Assembly: GCF_014195505.1 (NCBI RefSeq)
Contig: NZ_JACIBV010000001.1
Location: 3,968,001-4,032,000 of the forward strand
DNA length: 64,000 nt
Origin: Nonomuraea dietziae
GTDB lineage: Bacteria; Actinomycetota; Actinomycetes; Streptosporangiales; Streptosporangiaceae
Direction: 5' to 3'
The notes beneath the pieces were generated by a model. That model saw only the letters and a list, made by a program, of their open reading frames with translations. It made no database searches and was not told where the DNA came from. Below, piece after piece: positions 17,219-25,861 of this stretch (position 1 is its first letter; the number at the start of each line of letters is the position of its first letter). The position numbers were made by a program, and so were the translations under genes.

Positions 17219-18778
17219 ATGGGTCCTCCGGGCGACTTCACCGATTTCGTCCTCATCAAGGGCATGGGGTTCGTGCGCTACGGCGTCGTGCTCACCGGTG
17301 ACCAGCGCGAGGGGGCCGACCTCGCCAAGGAGGCGCTGTCCTGCCTCGAGGGCCCGAGGTCCGGCAATGCCGACAGCTTCATCGGCACCACGATGACCCG
17401 CCTGTACGTGAGCTCCAGGCGGCGCAGACGTCCGCCGAGCATCCCGGCCTCGGACATCACCGCCCACGGCGGCGACCCCGAAGTGTGGCGGCAGCTCGAG
17501 GAGCTGCCCGCGCTCCCCCGCGCGGTGATCATCCTGCGCTCGTACGGCGGGCTGTCCAACGAGGAGATCGCGAAGGTCCTCGACCTGCCCCTGTCCACGG
17601 TGCGCGACCAGACCGTCCCCTTTCGCCAGGACGACCTGCTCAGGACCCTCGACGCCGCCGCGGCCACGGCTCAACCCGCCGACCTGCTGTCGGACCTGGC
17701 GCGGCTGCGCCGTCGCAGGGGCAGGAGGCGGCTGCGCTCGGCGGCGGTCGCGGGGCTCGCCCTGGCCACGATCGCGGGGGTGGCCGTGCTGGTCAGGCCC
17801 ACGATCGCGGCCCCGGCCGCGCCCCTCTCGGCCACCGCGCGCCCCGAGCCCTCCACGGTCGGCCTGGCCACGGCGGCGCAGGAGGTGTGGCCTCACGCGG
17901 TCTCCATGCTGCCCGCCCGCTCCGCCGACGGCCTGGTCTACCAGCCCGCCGTGGCGATCGACGACCGCCGTGTGGTGCTGCTCGCGCAGCGGCGGCTCGG
18001 CTACGACGACGTACGGCTGGACGTCTACGACGCCGGCACCGGCCGTCTCACCAGGTTCGCCAAGCTGCCGGGTGACGACGAGACGCGCAGGTTCGCCACG
18101 GACGGGCGGTTCGTCGTGTGGAGCGCGCTGAGCCTGCGCGAGGACGACACGCTGGAGACGCGGTTCTGGAGGGTGCCGGTCAAGGGCGGCAGGCCCAGGC
18201 TGGTGACGAAGGCGGCGCAGGGTGACGCGCTGGCTCCCTCGCAGACGCATTTCCAGCTCGGCGGCGGCTACCTGCTCTGGAACACCGACAAGGCGATCTA
18301 CCGGCTGCCGCTATCGGGCAGGGGACGAAGGGAGAAGGTGCGCGAGGGGCTGAGGCTGCTGGAGTGGCCGTGGGCCGCCGACCTCTCCGGGCGCACGCTG
18401 ACCGACCTGGAGACCGGCAGGTCGCGCGAGCTCGTCACGAGGGAGCGGGGGCTCGCGCGGTGTTCGCCCGACTGGTGCGTGGAGCGGAACGCGATCTCGG
18501 GGCTGATGACGGCCCGCCGTACCGACGGGTCGGGGAGCGTCGAGCTGCCGGGCTCGACGACCGAGGGGCCGATCCTGAACAGGTTCGTGGTGCTGCGGCT
18601 GCGGGCCGGCCTCAAGGTGATCAAAGATCTGCGGGCCGGCACGCTGGCCACCTTCGACCCCGCCGAGCCCGCCCTGACCACCAGCCTGGGCGACAGGACC
18701 GCGCAGGGCACGCTGCTGGCCTGGAGCGACTCCGCGGGCCGCGATCTGTGGGTGCTCAACCTCAAGGCGGTCAGGTGA
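17219..18778 (+). CDS. ECF sigma-like protein fused to a membrane-anchored extracytoplasmic domain
   Basis: The 519-residue product joins three parts. The N-terminus (residues 1-150) looks like an ECF sigma factor of the SigE-like group: VVLTGDQREGADLAKEAL resembles region 2, and ALPRAVIILRSYGGLSNEEIAKVLDLPLSTVRDQT is a clear region 4 helix-turn-helix. An Arg-rich cytoplasmic segment and one membrane helix (about residues 175-193) follow. The C-terminal 320 residues would be outside the cell and contain repeated short beta-type motifs (for example RFATDGRFVVWSAL), possibly a propeller. The region 2 core is weak, so sigma activity is uncertain. It starts 24 bases after the LacI stop. No separate anti-sigma gene is seen. 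Confidence 0.75.
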   Translation: MGPPGDFTDFVLIKGMGFVRYGVVLTGDQREGADLAKEALSCLEGPRSGNADSFIGTTMTRLYVSSRRRRRPPSIPASDITAHGGDPEVWRQLEELPALPRAVIILRSYGGLSNEEIAKVLDLPLSTVRDQTVPFRQDDLLRTLDAAAATAQPADLLSDLARLRRRRGRRRLRSAAVAGLALATIAGVAVLVRPTIAAPAAPLSATARPEPSTVGLATAAQEVWPHAVSMLPARSADGLVYQPAVAIDDRRVVLLAQRRLGYDDVRLDVYDAGTGRLTRFAKLPGDDETRRFATDGRFVVWSALSLREDDTLETRFWRVPVKGGRPRLVTKAAQGDALAPSQTHFQLGGGYLLWNTDKAIYRLPLSGRGRREKVREGLRLLEWPWAADLSGRTLTDLETGRSRELVTRERGLARCSPDWCVERNAISGLMTARRTDGSGSVELPGSTTEGPILNRFVVLRLRAGLKVIKDLRAGTLATFDPAEPALTTSLGDRTAQGTLLAWSDSAGRDLWVLNLKAVR

Positions 18779-18784
18779 CGGCGT

Positions 18785-19297
18785 TCAGGTGACGCGGTAG
18801 ACGCGCAGCTGCATGGCCAGGGTGGCGTAGTAGCCGACGAGGGTGGTGAGCTCGAAGAGGGTCCGCTCGTCGAGCGCGGCGTACTCGTCGTCGGTGAGGT
18901 CGCCGGATTCGAGCAGCCTTCGCGTCGTGGTGAGCACGGCCGCCTCGAAGGGGTCGGCGCTGTGGAGGGTGGCGAGCTCCTCCTCGGTGAGCCCCGCGGC
19001 GCGGCCCGCGCTCTCGTGGGCCCTGCGTTCGAAGGCGCTGTCCCAGTGGTCGGCGACGGTGAGGATGGCCAGCTCACGGGCGCGCGGCGGCAGGGTGGAG
19101 CGGTAGCGGATCGCCGCGCCGAGCTCCTGGAGGGCGTCGCCGACGGGCGGGCTGAGCAGCATCGCGGTGAAGGGGCCGACCAGGGCCTCCCGCTCGTCGG
19201 TCATCGACGCGCCGCGAGGGCCCGAGGTTATCTTCTCGTGCAGCGCCAACGCCTCGCCGTCCAGCTCACCTGGGGCCCGCCTGGGCAGTCTCGCCAT
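18785..19297 (-). CDS. Carboxymuconolactone decarboxylase-family protein
   Basis: A 170-residue all-helical protein of the CMD/AhpD superfamily, with the core stretch PPRARELAILTVADHWDSAF then ERRAHESAGRAAGL. The CxxC peroxidase motif of AhpD is absent (no cysteine at that place), so it belongs to the non-peroxidase branch, closer to gamma-carboxymuconolactone decarboxylase. The substrate is unknown. It converges on the sigma-like gene, with six bases between the stops, and is separated from the GH13 operon by a strong hairpin. Confidence 0.82.
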   Translation of the reverse strand: MARLPRRAPGELDGEALALHEKITSGPRGASMTDEREALVGPFTAMLLSPPVGDALQELGAAIRYRSTLPPRARELAILTVADHWDSAFERRAHESAGRAAGLTEEELATLHSADPFEAAVLTTTRRLLESGDLTDDEYAALDERTLFELTTLVGYYATLAMQLRVYRVT

Positions 19298-19358
19298 CCG
19301 CCCACCCTAGCCCCGCGCGTCCTGGCGTTCCCCGGCGTGTACGCCTCGATCATCGTGG

Positions 19359-19401
19359 ATCCCGCCCCGCTCCTCAGGACAGGAGTGGAACGGGGCGGGA
19401 T
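19359..19401 (-). terminator. Terminator hairpin after the GH13 gene
   Basis: ATCCCGCCCCG (19359-19369) pairs perfectly with 19391-19401, with an inner CTCCT/AGGAG extension. It lies 20 bases beyond the GH13 stop codon and is a GC-rich hairpin without a U-tract, as usual in actinomycetes. Confidence 0.75.
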
Positions 19402-19420
19402 GACGATCCGACGAGATGGC

Positions 19421-20938
19421 CTACTGCGTCAGCCACACCGCCGTGTCACACGGCAACGAGCCGTCCACCAGCGATCCGCTCTGCAGCAGCACCGCCTCGT
19501 GCGGCGGCAGCCGTACCGGCTCGCCGCCCAGGTTGACCACGCACGTCAGCCCCGAGTCCCGGGTGAACGCCAACACCTCGGGCCCCAGGTCGAGCCAGGT
19601 CAGCGACCCGTCGCCCAACCTGTCCCCGCGCAGGCGGAGGGCGGTGCGATAGAGGGTCAGCATGGAGCCGGGATCACCCGCCTGCGCCTCGACGGTCAGT
19701 TCCTTCCACTCCGGCGGCTGCGGCAGCCACGGCTCACCCGTGCCGGGCCCGAACCCGAACGGCGGCGCGTCGCCCGCCCACGGCAGCGGCACCCTGCACC
19801 CGTCGCGTCCTGGCACCGTGTGCCCTGACCTGGTCCACATGGGGTCCTGGCGCAGGTGGTCAGGGATGTCGTCGACCTCGGGCAGGCCGAGCTCCTCGCC
19901 CTGGTAGACGTAGACCGCGCCGGGCAGCGCCATCGCCAGCAGCGCGGCCGCCCTGGCCCTGCGATGGCCGAGCTCCAGGTCGGAGGGGGCGCCGTCCCTG
20001 CGGGCGCCGTGGTCCCACGAGGTGTCGGCCCTGCCGTACCTGGTGACCACGCGGGCGACGTCGTGGTTGGACAGCACCCACGTCGGCGGTGCTCCCACGG
20101 AGGCATGGGTGGCCAGGGTCAGCGAGATGCTGGCCCGCAGCGCGGCGGGCTCCCACGGGCAGGCCAGGAAGTCGAAGTTGAAGGCGGTGTGCAGCTCGTC
20201 GGGGCGCAGGTAGCGGGCGAAGCGCTCCTGGTCGGGCAGCCACACCTCGCCGACGAGGATCCGCTCGTCGTACTCGTCGGCCACCCGACGCCAGCTTCTG
20301 TAGATGTCGTGCACGCCGTCGAGGTCCTCGAACGAGGTCGCCGACTTGACCAGCAGCGCCGCCGAGTCGATGCGGATGCCGTCGGCGCCCCTGTCGAACC
20401 AGAAGCGCAGCACGTCGTGGAACTCCTGGTGCACGTCGGGGTTGTCCCAGTTGAAGTCGGGCTGCCCGGGGTCGAACAGGTGGAGGTACCACTGGCCGTC
20501 CTCGACCTGTGTCCAGGCGGGCCCGCCGAAGATGGAGCGCCAGTCGTTCGGCTCGTCGCGGAACCAGAAGCGGTCCCGCTTGGACCTGTCCTTCAGCGCC
20601 TCCTGGAACCAGGCGCTCGCGGTGGAGCTGTGGTTGGGCACGACGTCGATGATGATCCTGATGCCCAGCGCGTGGGCCTCCTCGATGAACGTCTCCGCCT
20701 CTTCGAGCGTGCCGAAGACCGGCTCCACGTCACGGTAGTCGGCGACGTCGTAGCCGCCGTCGGCCATCGGCGAGGGATACCAGGGGTTGAGCCAGATCGC
20801 GTTGACCCCGAGATCAGAGAGGTACGGCAGGCGCGAGCGCAGCCCGGCCAGGTCACCGACGCCGTCGCCGTTCCCGTCGGCGAAACTACGCAGGTAGACC
20901 TGGTAGATCGCGGCTCCCCGCCACCACGTGTCGGACAT
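19421..20938 (-). CDS. GH13 alpha-glucosidase (oligo-1,6-glucosidase/AglA-type)
   Basis: An intracellular family 13 alpha-glucosidase that releases glucose from short imported alpha-gluco-oligosaccharides. The conserved regions are DVVPNHSS, GADGIRIDSA (nucleophile Asp191), VGEVWLPDQ (acid/base Glu231) and LSNHD. The length (505 residues) and the absence of a signal peptide are normal for this group. The exact linkage preference cannot be read from sequence. It is the last gene of a binding protein-permease-permease-glucosidase operon; the neighbouring secreted GH87 enzyme suggests alpha-1,3-linked (nigero-) oligosaccharides as the supply. Confidence 0.94.
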   Translation of the reverse strand: MSDTWWRGAAIYQVYLRSFADGNGDGVGDLAGLRSRLPYLSDLGVNAIWLNPWYPSPMADGGYDVADYRDVEPVFGTLEEAETFIEEAHALGIRIIIDVVPNHSSTASAWFQEALKDRSKRDRFWFRDEPNDWRSIFGGPAWTQVEDGQWYLHLFDPGQPDFNWDNPDVHQEFHDVLRFWFDRGADGIRIDSAALLVKSATSFEDLDGVHDIYRSWRRVADEYDERILVGEVWLPDQERFARYLRPDELHTAFNFDFLACPWEPAALRASISLTLATHASVGAPPTWVLSNHDVARVVTRYGRADTSWDHGARRDGAPSDLELGHRRARAAALLAMALPGAVYVYQGEELGLPEVDDIPDHLRQDPMWTRSGHTVPGRDGCRVPLPWAGDAPPFGFGPGTGEPWLPQPPEWKELTVEAQAGDPGSMLTLYRTALRLRGDRLGDGSLTWLDLGPEVLAFTRDSGLTCVVNLGGEPVRLPPHEAVLLQSGSLVDGSLPCDTAVWLTQ

Positions 20939-20945
20939 TGCGCTC

Positions 20946-21887
20946 CTAACCCTTGAGGCTTCCGGCGGTGAGCCCCGCCATGATGTGCCGTTGGAAGAAC
21001 AGGAAGATGACGATCGTCGGGATGCTGGCGATCACCAGGGCGGCGGTGAGCGCGTTGGTCGGCATCGTCTGCGACAGCGAGTTGATGGCTACGCTCACGG
21101 TCATGCTGTCGGTGTCGGGCAGGACCAGCAGCGGATAGAGGAAGTCCTTCCACACGGCGACCACCGTGAAGATCGACACCACGCCGAGGATGGGGCGCGA
21201 GACCGGCAGCACGATCGACCACAGGATGCGCGCGGGCGAGGCGCCGTCCATCTCCGCCGCCTCGATGAGCTCTCTCGGGATGGAGTCGAAGAAGCGCTTG
21301 AGCAGGAAGATGTTGAAGCCGTTCGCCGCGGCGGGCAGCCAGATCGCCCACGGGCTGTTGAGCAGGTCGAGGTCGACGATCGTCACGAACAGCGGCAGCA
21401 TCAGCACCATGGGCGGGATCATCAGGGTCGCGAGCATCATCCCGGTGATCAGCTTGCCGAACATCGGCCGCAGCTTCGACAGCGCGAAGGCGGCCGAGAC
21501 GTCGACGGCCAGCGTGAACAGCCACGCGCCCACGGCGTAGATCGCGGTGTTCTTCAGCAGCAGGCCGAGGTCGAGCAGGTTCCACGCCTCGATGTAGGCG
21601 TCGAAGCTCGGATCCTGAGGGACGAGCGTCGGCGGGATCTGGTCGAGCTCCTCCGGCGCCTTCAGCGCTCCCGTGACCATCCAGTAGAGCGGGAACATGA
21701 AGATCGCGGTGAAGGCGACGACCATCCCCACCAGCACGATCCAGTAGATCGTCCTGCCCCTGCGGGTGTTGAGCTGGTGAGGGGAGACCAGGGTGCGGAA
21801 CTGCGTCTCGATCCTGCGCCGCGCGAGCCTGCGGGGCCTGGTCCTGCGGGGCTTGGTCCTGCGGTGCCGTACGGCGGTGGCGATCAT
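20946..21887 (-). CDS. Sugar ABC transporter permease (MalG-type)
   Basis: An integral membrane permease (313 residues) with an Arg/Lys-rich cytoplasmic N-terminus followed by about six helices. The EAA loop is EAAEMDGASPARILWSIVLP near residue 215. It starts with ATG overlapping the preceding permease stop by four bases, and ends seven bases before the GH13 start. Confidence 0.92.
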   Translation of the reverse strand: MIATAVRHRRTKPRRTRPRRLARRRIETQFRTLVSPHQLNTRRGRTIYWIVLVGMVVAFTAIFMFPLYWMVTGALKAPEELDQIPPTLVPQDPSFDAYIEAWNLLDLGLLLKNTAIYAVGAWLFTLAVDVSAAFALSKLRPMFGKLITGMMLATLMIPPMVLMLPLFVTIVDLDLLNSPWAIWLPAAANGFNIFLLKRFFDSIPRELIEAAEMDGASPARILWSIVLPVSRPILGVVSIFTVVAVWKDFLYPLLVLPDTDSMTVSVAINSLSQTMPTNALTAALVIASIPTIVIFLFFQRHIMAGLTAGSLKG

Positions 21888-22789
21888 GTGTTCTCCCGCG
21901 AGACGCGCAGGTACACGGCGGAGAAGACGATCAGAACGATCATGAGCATGAGGCCCATCGCGCTGCCGCCGCCGAAGTTCCCGAAGTTGAAGGCGTACTG
22001 GTACATCAGGTAGGCCACGGTCACGGTGGCGTTCTCAGGTCCGCCGCCGGTGAGCATGAACGGCTCGATGAACACCTGCATGGTCGCGATGACCTGCAGG
22101 AGCAGCATCACCAGCAGGATCAGCTTGGTCTGCGGGATCGTGACGTGCCTGATGCGCTTGAACATGCCCGCGCCGTCGAGCTCGGCCGCCTCGTAGAGCT
22201 CGCTCGGGATGGTCTGCAGGGCCGCCAGGTAGATGAGCGTGCCGCTGCCGAGGTTCATCCAGGTGGAGACGATGACCAGGGAGATGAGCGCGGTGTCGGT
22301 GGAGTCGAGCCAGGCCAGACCCGGCAGGTGGAAGAAGCCGAGAATCTGGTTGAACAGGCCGGGCCCCGGGTCGTAGAACCACTTGAACAGCAGCACGGAG
22401 ACGGCCGGCGGGAGCATGACGGGCAGGTAGACCACGAAACGCAGGTACGCCTTGGCGTGCCGCAGCTCGTTGAGGATGACGGCCGCGCAGAACGGGATCA
22501 CGTAGCCGATCAGAAGGGCGAGCCCGGTGAAGGCGGCGGTGTTGATCCAGGCCTGGGCGAAGGCAGGGTCCTCGACCACCGTCTCGAAGTTGTCGAGACC
22601 CACCCACGTGGGGGCGTCGACGAAGTTGTTCTCCTGCAGGCTCAGGAGGACTTCCCTGACCATCGGGTACCACGAGAAGAGGCCGAAGCAGATCAGGGCG
22701 GCGACCAGGAAGCCGTAGGCGGTGAGGTTGCGTCTGGCCTCGCGTCCCCTTCGTGACGGCGGCCTTCTCCCCACACTTGCCACGTTCAA
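21884..22789 (-). CDS. Sugar ABC transporter permease (MalF-type)
   Basis: An integral membrane permease (301 residues), partner of the following MalG-type protein. It has about six helices and the EAA loop EAAELDGAGMFKRIRHVTIP near residue 200. The start is taken as TTG at 22789, with GGAG six bases upstream; in-frame GTGs at 22783 and 22774 are alternatives. Confidence 0.9.
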   Translation of the reverse strand: MNVASVGRRPPSRRGREARRNLTAYGFLVAALICFGLFSWYPMVREVLLSLQENNFVDAPTWVGLDNFETVVEDPAFAQAWINTAAFTGLALLIGYVIPFCAAVILNELRHAKAYLRFVVYLPVMLPPAVSVLLFKWFYDPGPGLFNQILGFFHLPGLAWLDSTDTALISLVIVSTWMNLGSGTLIYLAALQTIPSELYEAAELDGAGMFKRIRHVTIPQTKLILLVMLLLQVIATMQVFIEPFMLTGGGPENATVTVAYLMYQYAFNFGNFGGGSAMGLMLMIVLIVFSAVYLRVSRENT

Positions 22790-22823
22790 CGGTTACTCCA
22801 GTGATTCGGCGACCGGCCGCCGT

Positions 22824-22854
22824 CCGGAGGGTCGTGTGGGTGACGACCCTCCGG
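22824..22854 (-). promoter_or_regulatory. Intra-operon hairpin between binding protein and permease
   Basis: CCGGAGGGTCGT (22824-22835) pairs perfectly with 22843-22854 around a seven-base loop, 40 bases after the binding-protein stop and before the permease start. It has the same placement as the hairpins at 9571 and 14263, with a different stem sequence. Confidence 0.75.
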
Positions 22855-22893
22855 GAGACGATGGTCGGGATCGGGCGGACCGGCGGCAGGAGG

Positions 22894-24276
22894 CTAGCTC
22901 GCCTTGCTCAGCACGTCGTTGACCTTGGCCTCCGCCTCGGCGAGCAGCTGGTCGATGTCGGCGTCCTGACGGGTCAGCACCGCGGACATCGGGGTGTCGA
23001 GGATCTGGAAGATCTGCTGGTTCATGGGCGGCTCGAGCTTGAGCGGGATGTCGGCCGACCCCTCCACGTACGCGGCGAAGTTCTCCGTCGGCAGCGTCGA
23101 GTTCGCCTTGCGCAGCTCGAGGAGCTTCTGGCCGGTCGGGCTGTCGCCCCACACGTTGTTGTCAGGCAGGCCGACGGCCCGCCCCGTCGCCTTCTGACGC
23201 GCGTAGTCGAACTGGCCCCTGCCGGGCGTGAGCACGTAGTAGTCGAGCCAGAGCAGTCCTGCCTTGATCTGCTCGGGGGTGGCCTTGGGGTTGAACATGT
23301 ACCCGTCCCCGCCGCCCAGCGTGGCCTTGGCCTCGGGGAAGGCGGCCAGACCGAAGTCCTCGTACTTGGCCTTGCGGTTGTCGTGCAGCTCGGTGATGAC
23401 GTCGGGCGCGCCGAGGATCATGCCCATCTTGCCCGCGCCCATGAGCCGCATGAGGTCGTCCCACTGGTAGAGCTGCTTGGTGCCCATGCTGTTGTCGGTC
23501 CAGCGCATGTCCTTCAGGTTCTGCAGGACCGCCTTCCCCTCGGGGGTGTTGAAGGCCGCCTTCTTGCCGGTCTCGTCGACGACCGCGCCGCCCCTGCCGT
23601 AGATGGACTGGGTGAAGTGCCAGCCGCCGGTGTTGCCCGCGCTGTACTCGCCGTAGCCGATGTAGCCGGGGCCGAGCGCGCTGATCTTCTTGGCCACCTC
23701 GCGGATCTCCGCCCAGGTCTTGGGCGGGGTGTTCGGGTCAAGACCGGCCTGAGTGAACAGCTTGCGGTTGTAGACCAGACCGACCTTGTAATTCCCGCGC
23801 GGAACGCCGTAAATCTTGCCGTCGACCGTGTACGCGGCCATCACGCTGGGGTCGATGTCCTTGAGCGTGGTGATGGTGTCCGCGTAGGCGGTGATATCGG
23901 CGGCCTGGCCCGCCTTGATCGCGGTCTGCACGTCGCCGAAGTAGCCGTAGAAGACGTCCTCCATCTGGCCACCCGCCAGCTTGGCGTCGTACGTCTTCAC
24001 GTCGTGGCAGGGGAAGCCGTCCTTGCTGTCGATCGTGATGTGCGGGTGCAGCTTCTGGAAGGCGGCGACGTCGTCGTCCCAGTCCTTGCGCTGGAGAGGG
24101 TTGGTCTTGGGCGGCTGGCAGCCGACGGAGATCGTGACGGGTGCGGCGGCCTTGGCCGACCCGCCGGGCGCCGAGGCGGCGGGCGCGGGCTGTTCGGCCG
24201 TGGAACCGCATGCCGCGACCGACAGGCCGAGGCCGGTGACGATCAGCAGGCCGAGTGCTCTGCGGGAGCTGCTCAT
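22894..24276 (-). CDS. ABC importer sugar-binding lipoprotein
   Basis: A CUT1-type solute-binding lipoprotein (460 residues) with signal peptide and lipobox SVAAC (Cys23). The start at 24276 is chosen over a TTG 60 bases upstream because the signal peptide MSSSRRALGLLIV begins there. It is the first gene of the operon with two permeases and the GH13 alpha-glucosidase. The likely ligands are alpha-gluco-oligosaccharides produced by the divergently encoded GH87 glucanase. This ligand is an inference from context. Confidence 0.92.
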   Translation of the reverse strand: MSSSRRALGLLIVTGLGLSVAACGSTAEQPAPAASAPGGSAKAAAPVTISVGCQPPKTNPLQRKDWDDDVAAFQKLHPHITIDSKDGFPCHDVKTYDAKLAGGQMEDVFYGYFGDVQTAIKAGQAADITAYADTITTLKDIDPSVMAAYTVDGKIYGVPRGNYKVGLVYNRKLFTQAGLDPNTPPKTWAEIREVAKKISALGPGYIGYGEYSAGNTGGWHFTQSIYGRGGAVVDETGKKAAFNTPEGKAVLQNLKDMRWTDNSMGTKQLYQWDDLMRLMGAGKMGMILGAPDVITELHDNRKAKYEDFGLAAFPEAKATLGGGDGYMFNPKATPEQIKAGLLWLDYYVLTPGRGQFDYARQKATGRAVGLPDNNVWGDSPTGQKLLELRKANSTLPTENFAAYVEGSADIPLKLEPPMNQQIFQILDTPMSAVLTRQDADIDQLLAEAEAKVNDVLSKAS

Positions 24277-24314
24277 CGGTCTGGACCCTTCTGATGGGGA
24301 TGGGGAGGGTCCAC

Positions 24315-24350
24315 ACGATAAGCAGCGCCGACACATTCTTGCAATAATTT
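24315..24350 (-). promoter_or_regulatory. Promoter with TTGCAA-centred LacI operator
   Basis: On the minus strand a -35 element TTGCAA (24339-24344) is followed, 18 bases later, by TATCGT (24315-24320), an actinomycete-like -10. The -35 sits in the core of a partial palindrome (24333-24350) that shares TTGCAA and several flanking bases with the better operator at 25650-25667. A repressor bound here would block the binding-protein operon. Confidence 0.55.
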
Positions 24351-24550
24351 GACAGCAGATTGAAATATAACGACTAAGTGACGGACGCCACTGATGCCTT
24401 CTCAGCAGACAGCCGTGCAGGAAGGCCTGCGCGCCGGAGGTGCCCCTGTCGGCGAGTTCCCCGCCGACGGGAGCGGCAGCGGCCTGCTCGTGGCGGAGAT
24501 CCGCGCTATGGGGGAGGAAGCTCCCTACGGCGGCGGCTCGACGACCTGGC

Positions 24551-24610
24551 CGAGGGACGCGAATGGACGCCGAGGGACGCGGGTGGACGCCTAGGGACGC
24601 GGGCAGGCGT
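24551..24610. repeat. 20-bp tandem repeat, three copies
   Basis: Three adjacent 20-base units start CGAGGGACGC, CGAGGGACGC and CTAGGGACGC and end in GGACGC or AGGCGT. They lie just beyond the LacI terminator in non-coding DNA. Confidence 0.8.
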
Positions 24611-24613
24611 CCT

Positions 24614-24630
24614 CCGGCCTCGCAGGCCGG
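24614..24630 (-). terminator. Hairpin after the LacI gene
   Basis: CCGGCCT-CGC-AGGCCGG forms a seven-base perfect stem eight bases beyond the LacI stop codon. It is a small GC-rich terminator candidate. Confidence 0.55.
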
Positions 24631-24637
24631 TGGCGGG

Positions 24638-25624
24638 TCAGTGGACGCGGGCGGTGGAGGCCCTGACGACCAGCTCGGGTTCGAAGAGCAGCTCGTCGGC
24701 CGGGACGACCGCCTTGTCGATCAGCGCGACCAGCAGGTCCACGGCGGCGCGGCCCATGGCGTCGATGGGCTGGCGGACCGTGGTGAGCGGCGGGTCGGTG
24801 CAGGTCATGAGGGCCGAGTCGTCGTACCCGATCACCGACAGGTCGTCGGGGACCTTGAGCCCCGCTCGCCTGGCCGCCCTGATCGTGCCCAGGGCCAGCA
24901 TGTCGCTGGCGCAGATGACACCGGTCGCGCCCTTGCGCACCAGCCTGGTCGCGGCGGCGTGGCCGCCCTCCAGGGAGAACATCGTGTACTCCACCAGGTC
25001 GGCGTCGCAGCCGAGTGACAGGAAGGCCTCGAGCTTGCGGCGGGAGGGCATGTGGTCCTTGGGGCCGAGGACCATGCCGACGCGCTCGTGGCCGAGCGCG
25101 CGCAGATGGCCCACCGCCATCTCGGCCGCGACCGCGTCGTCGGAGGAGACCTGAGGGAAGCCGAGGTGTTCGACGGCGGCGTTCACCAGGACGGTCGGGA
25201 GTTTGCGCTCGAGGATGAGCTCGTAGTGATCGTGGGAGGCGTCGGCCTGGGCGTAGAGTCCGCCCGCGAACACGACGCCCGACACCTGCTGCTGCAGCAG
25301 CAGCTCGACGTAGTCGGCCTCGGAGACGCCCCCGACGGTCCTGGTGCACAGGACGCTGGTGAACCCCTGCTGGGCCAGCGCGCCGCCGACCACCTCGGCG
25401 AAGGCGGGGAAGATCGGGTTCTGCAGCTCGGGCAGCACCAGCCCGACCAGGCGGGCGCGATCGCCGCGCAGCTGGGTGGGGCGCTCGTAGCCGAGCACGT
25501 CGAGCGCGGTCAGCACGGCCTCGCGAGTGGCCTCGGAGACCCCGGGCTTCCCGTTCAGCACGCGGCTGACCGTGGCCTCGCTAACCCCGACCTTCTTGGC
25601 CACCTCGGCAAGTCGTCGCGTCAT
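24638..25624 (-). CDS. LacI-family transcriptional repressor
   Basis: A sugar-responsive repressor (328 residues) with LacI helix-turn-helix RRLAEVAKKVGVSEATVSRV and hinge, followed by a sugar-binding effector domain. The ATG at 25624 is preferred; a TTG six bases upstream is also in frame. It lies between the binding-protein operon and the GH87 gene. The palindrome AAGTGCTTGCAACCACTT, 26 bases before its start, is the obvious candidate for its own operator, and a related site sits at the binding-protein promoter, so it probably controls itself, the importer operon and the glucanase. Confidence 0.93.
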   Translation of the reverse strand: MTRRLAEVAKKVGVSEATVSRVLNGKPGVSEATREAVLTALDVLGYERPTQLRGDRARLVGLVLPELQNPIFPAFAEVVGGALAQQGFTSVLCTRTVGGVSEADYVELLLQQQVSGVVFAGGLYAQADASHDHYELILERKLPTVLVNAAVEHLGFPQVSSDDAVAAEMAVGHLRALGHERVGMVLGPKDHMPSRRKLEAFLSLGCDADLVEYTMFSLEGGHAAATRLVRKGATGVICASDMLALGTIRAARRAGLKVPDDLSVIGYDDSALMTCTDPPLTTVRQPIDAMGRAAVDLLVALIDKAVVPADELLFEPELVVRASTARVH

Positions 25625-25649
25625 GCGCAAACTATACGCCGTTCACCGT

Positions 25650-25667
25650 AAGTGCTTGCAACCACTT
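25650..25667. promoter_or_regulatory. LacI operator between the repressor and GH87 genes
   Basis: AAGTGCTTGCAACCACTT is palindromic in 16 of 18 positions around TTGCAA. It stands between the divergent LacI (minus) and GH87 (plus) genes, where one dimer could repress both. A weaker CGCTTGCGACGG occurs 20 bases downstream. Confidence 0.75.
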
Positions 25668-25861
25668 GCGCTCATCCGGCATCACCGCTTGCGACGGCGT
25701 TTCGGGTTCTTGGGCGCACGCCGAGCGGCCCCACCTGCGCCAGCCACCGCAGGGAGCGCTCCATGGAAGTAATCGTTGATTTGCGAAACTACGTCGAAAT
25801 ATTGCAGACATTTGTCCGCCATCTTATGGTGCAGCCACTCCCCATCACGAAGGGTCTGCCC

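Larger units (their letters stand above)
24277..24637. other. 361-base intergenic stretch between the binding-protein and LacI genes
   Basis: The stretch holds the promoter/operator of the binding-protein operon (24315-24350), a 20-bp triplet repeat (24551-24610) and a terminator hairpin for the LacI gene (24614-24630). Between 24360 and 24550 nothing convincing was seen; short ORFs there lack ribosome binding sites and family features. Confidence 0.6.

Noticed and set aside
24394..24594. Short + strand ORFs between the binding-protein and LacI genes
   Set aside because: They have no Shine-Dalgarno, overlap the 20-bp repeat and show no recognisable features.
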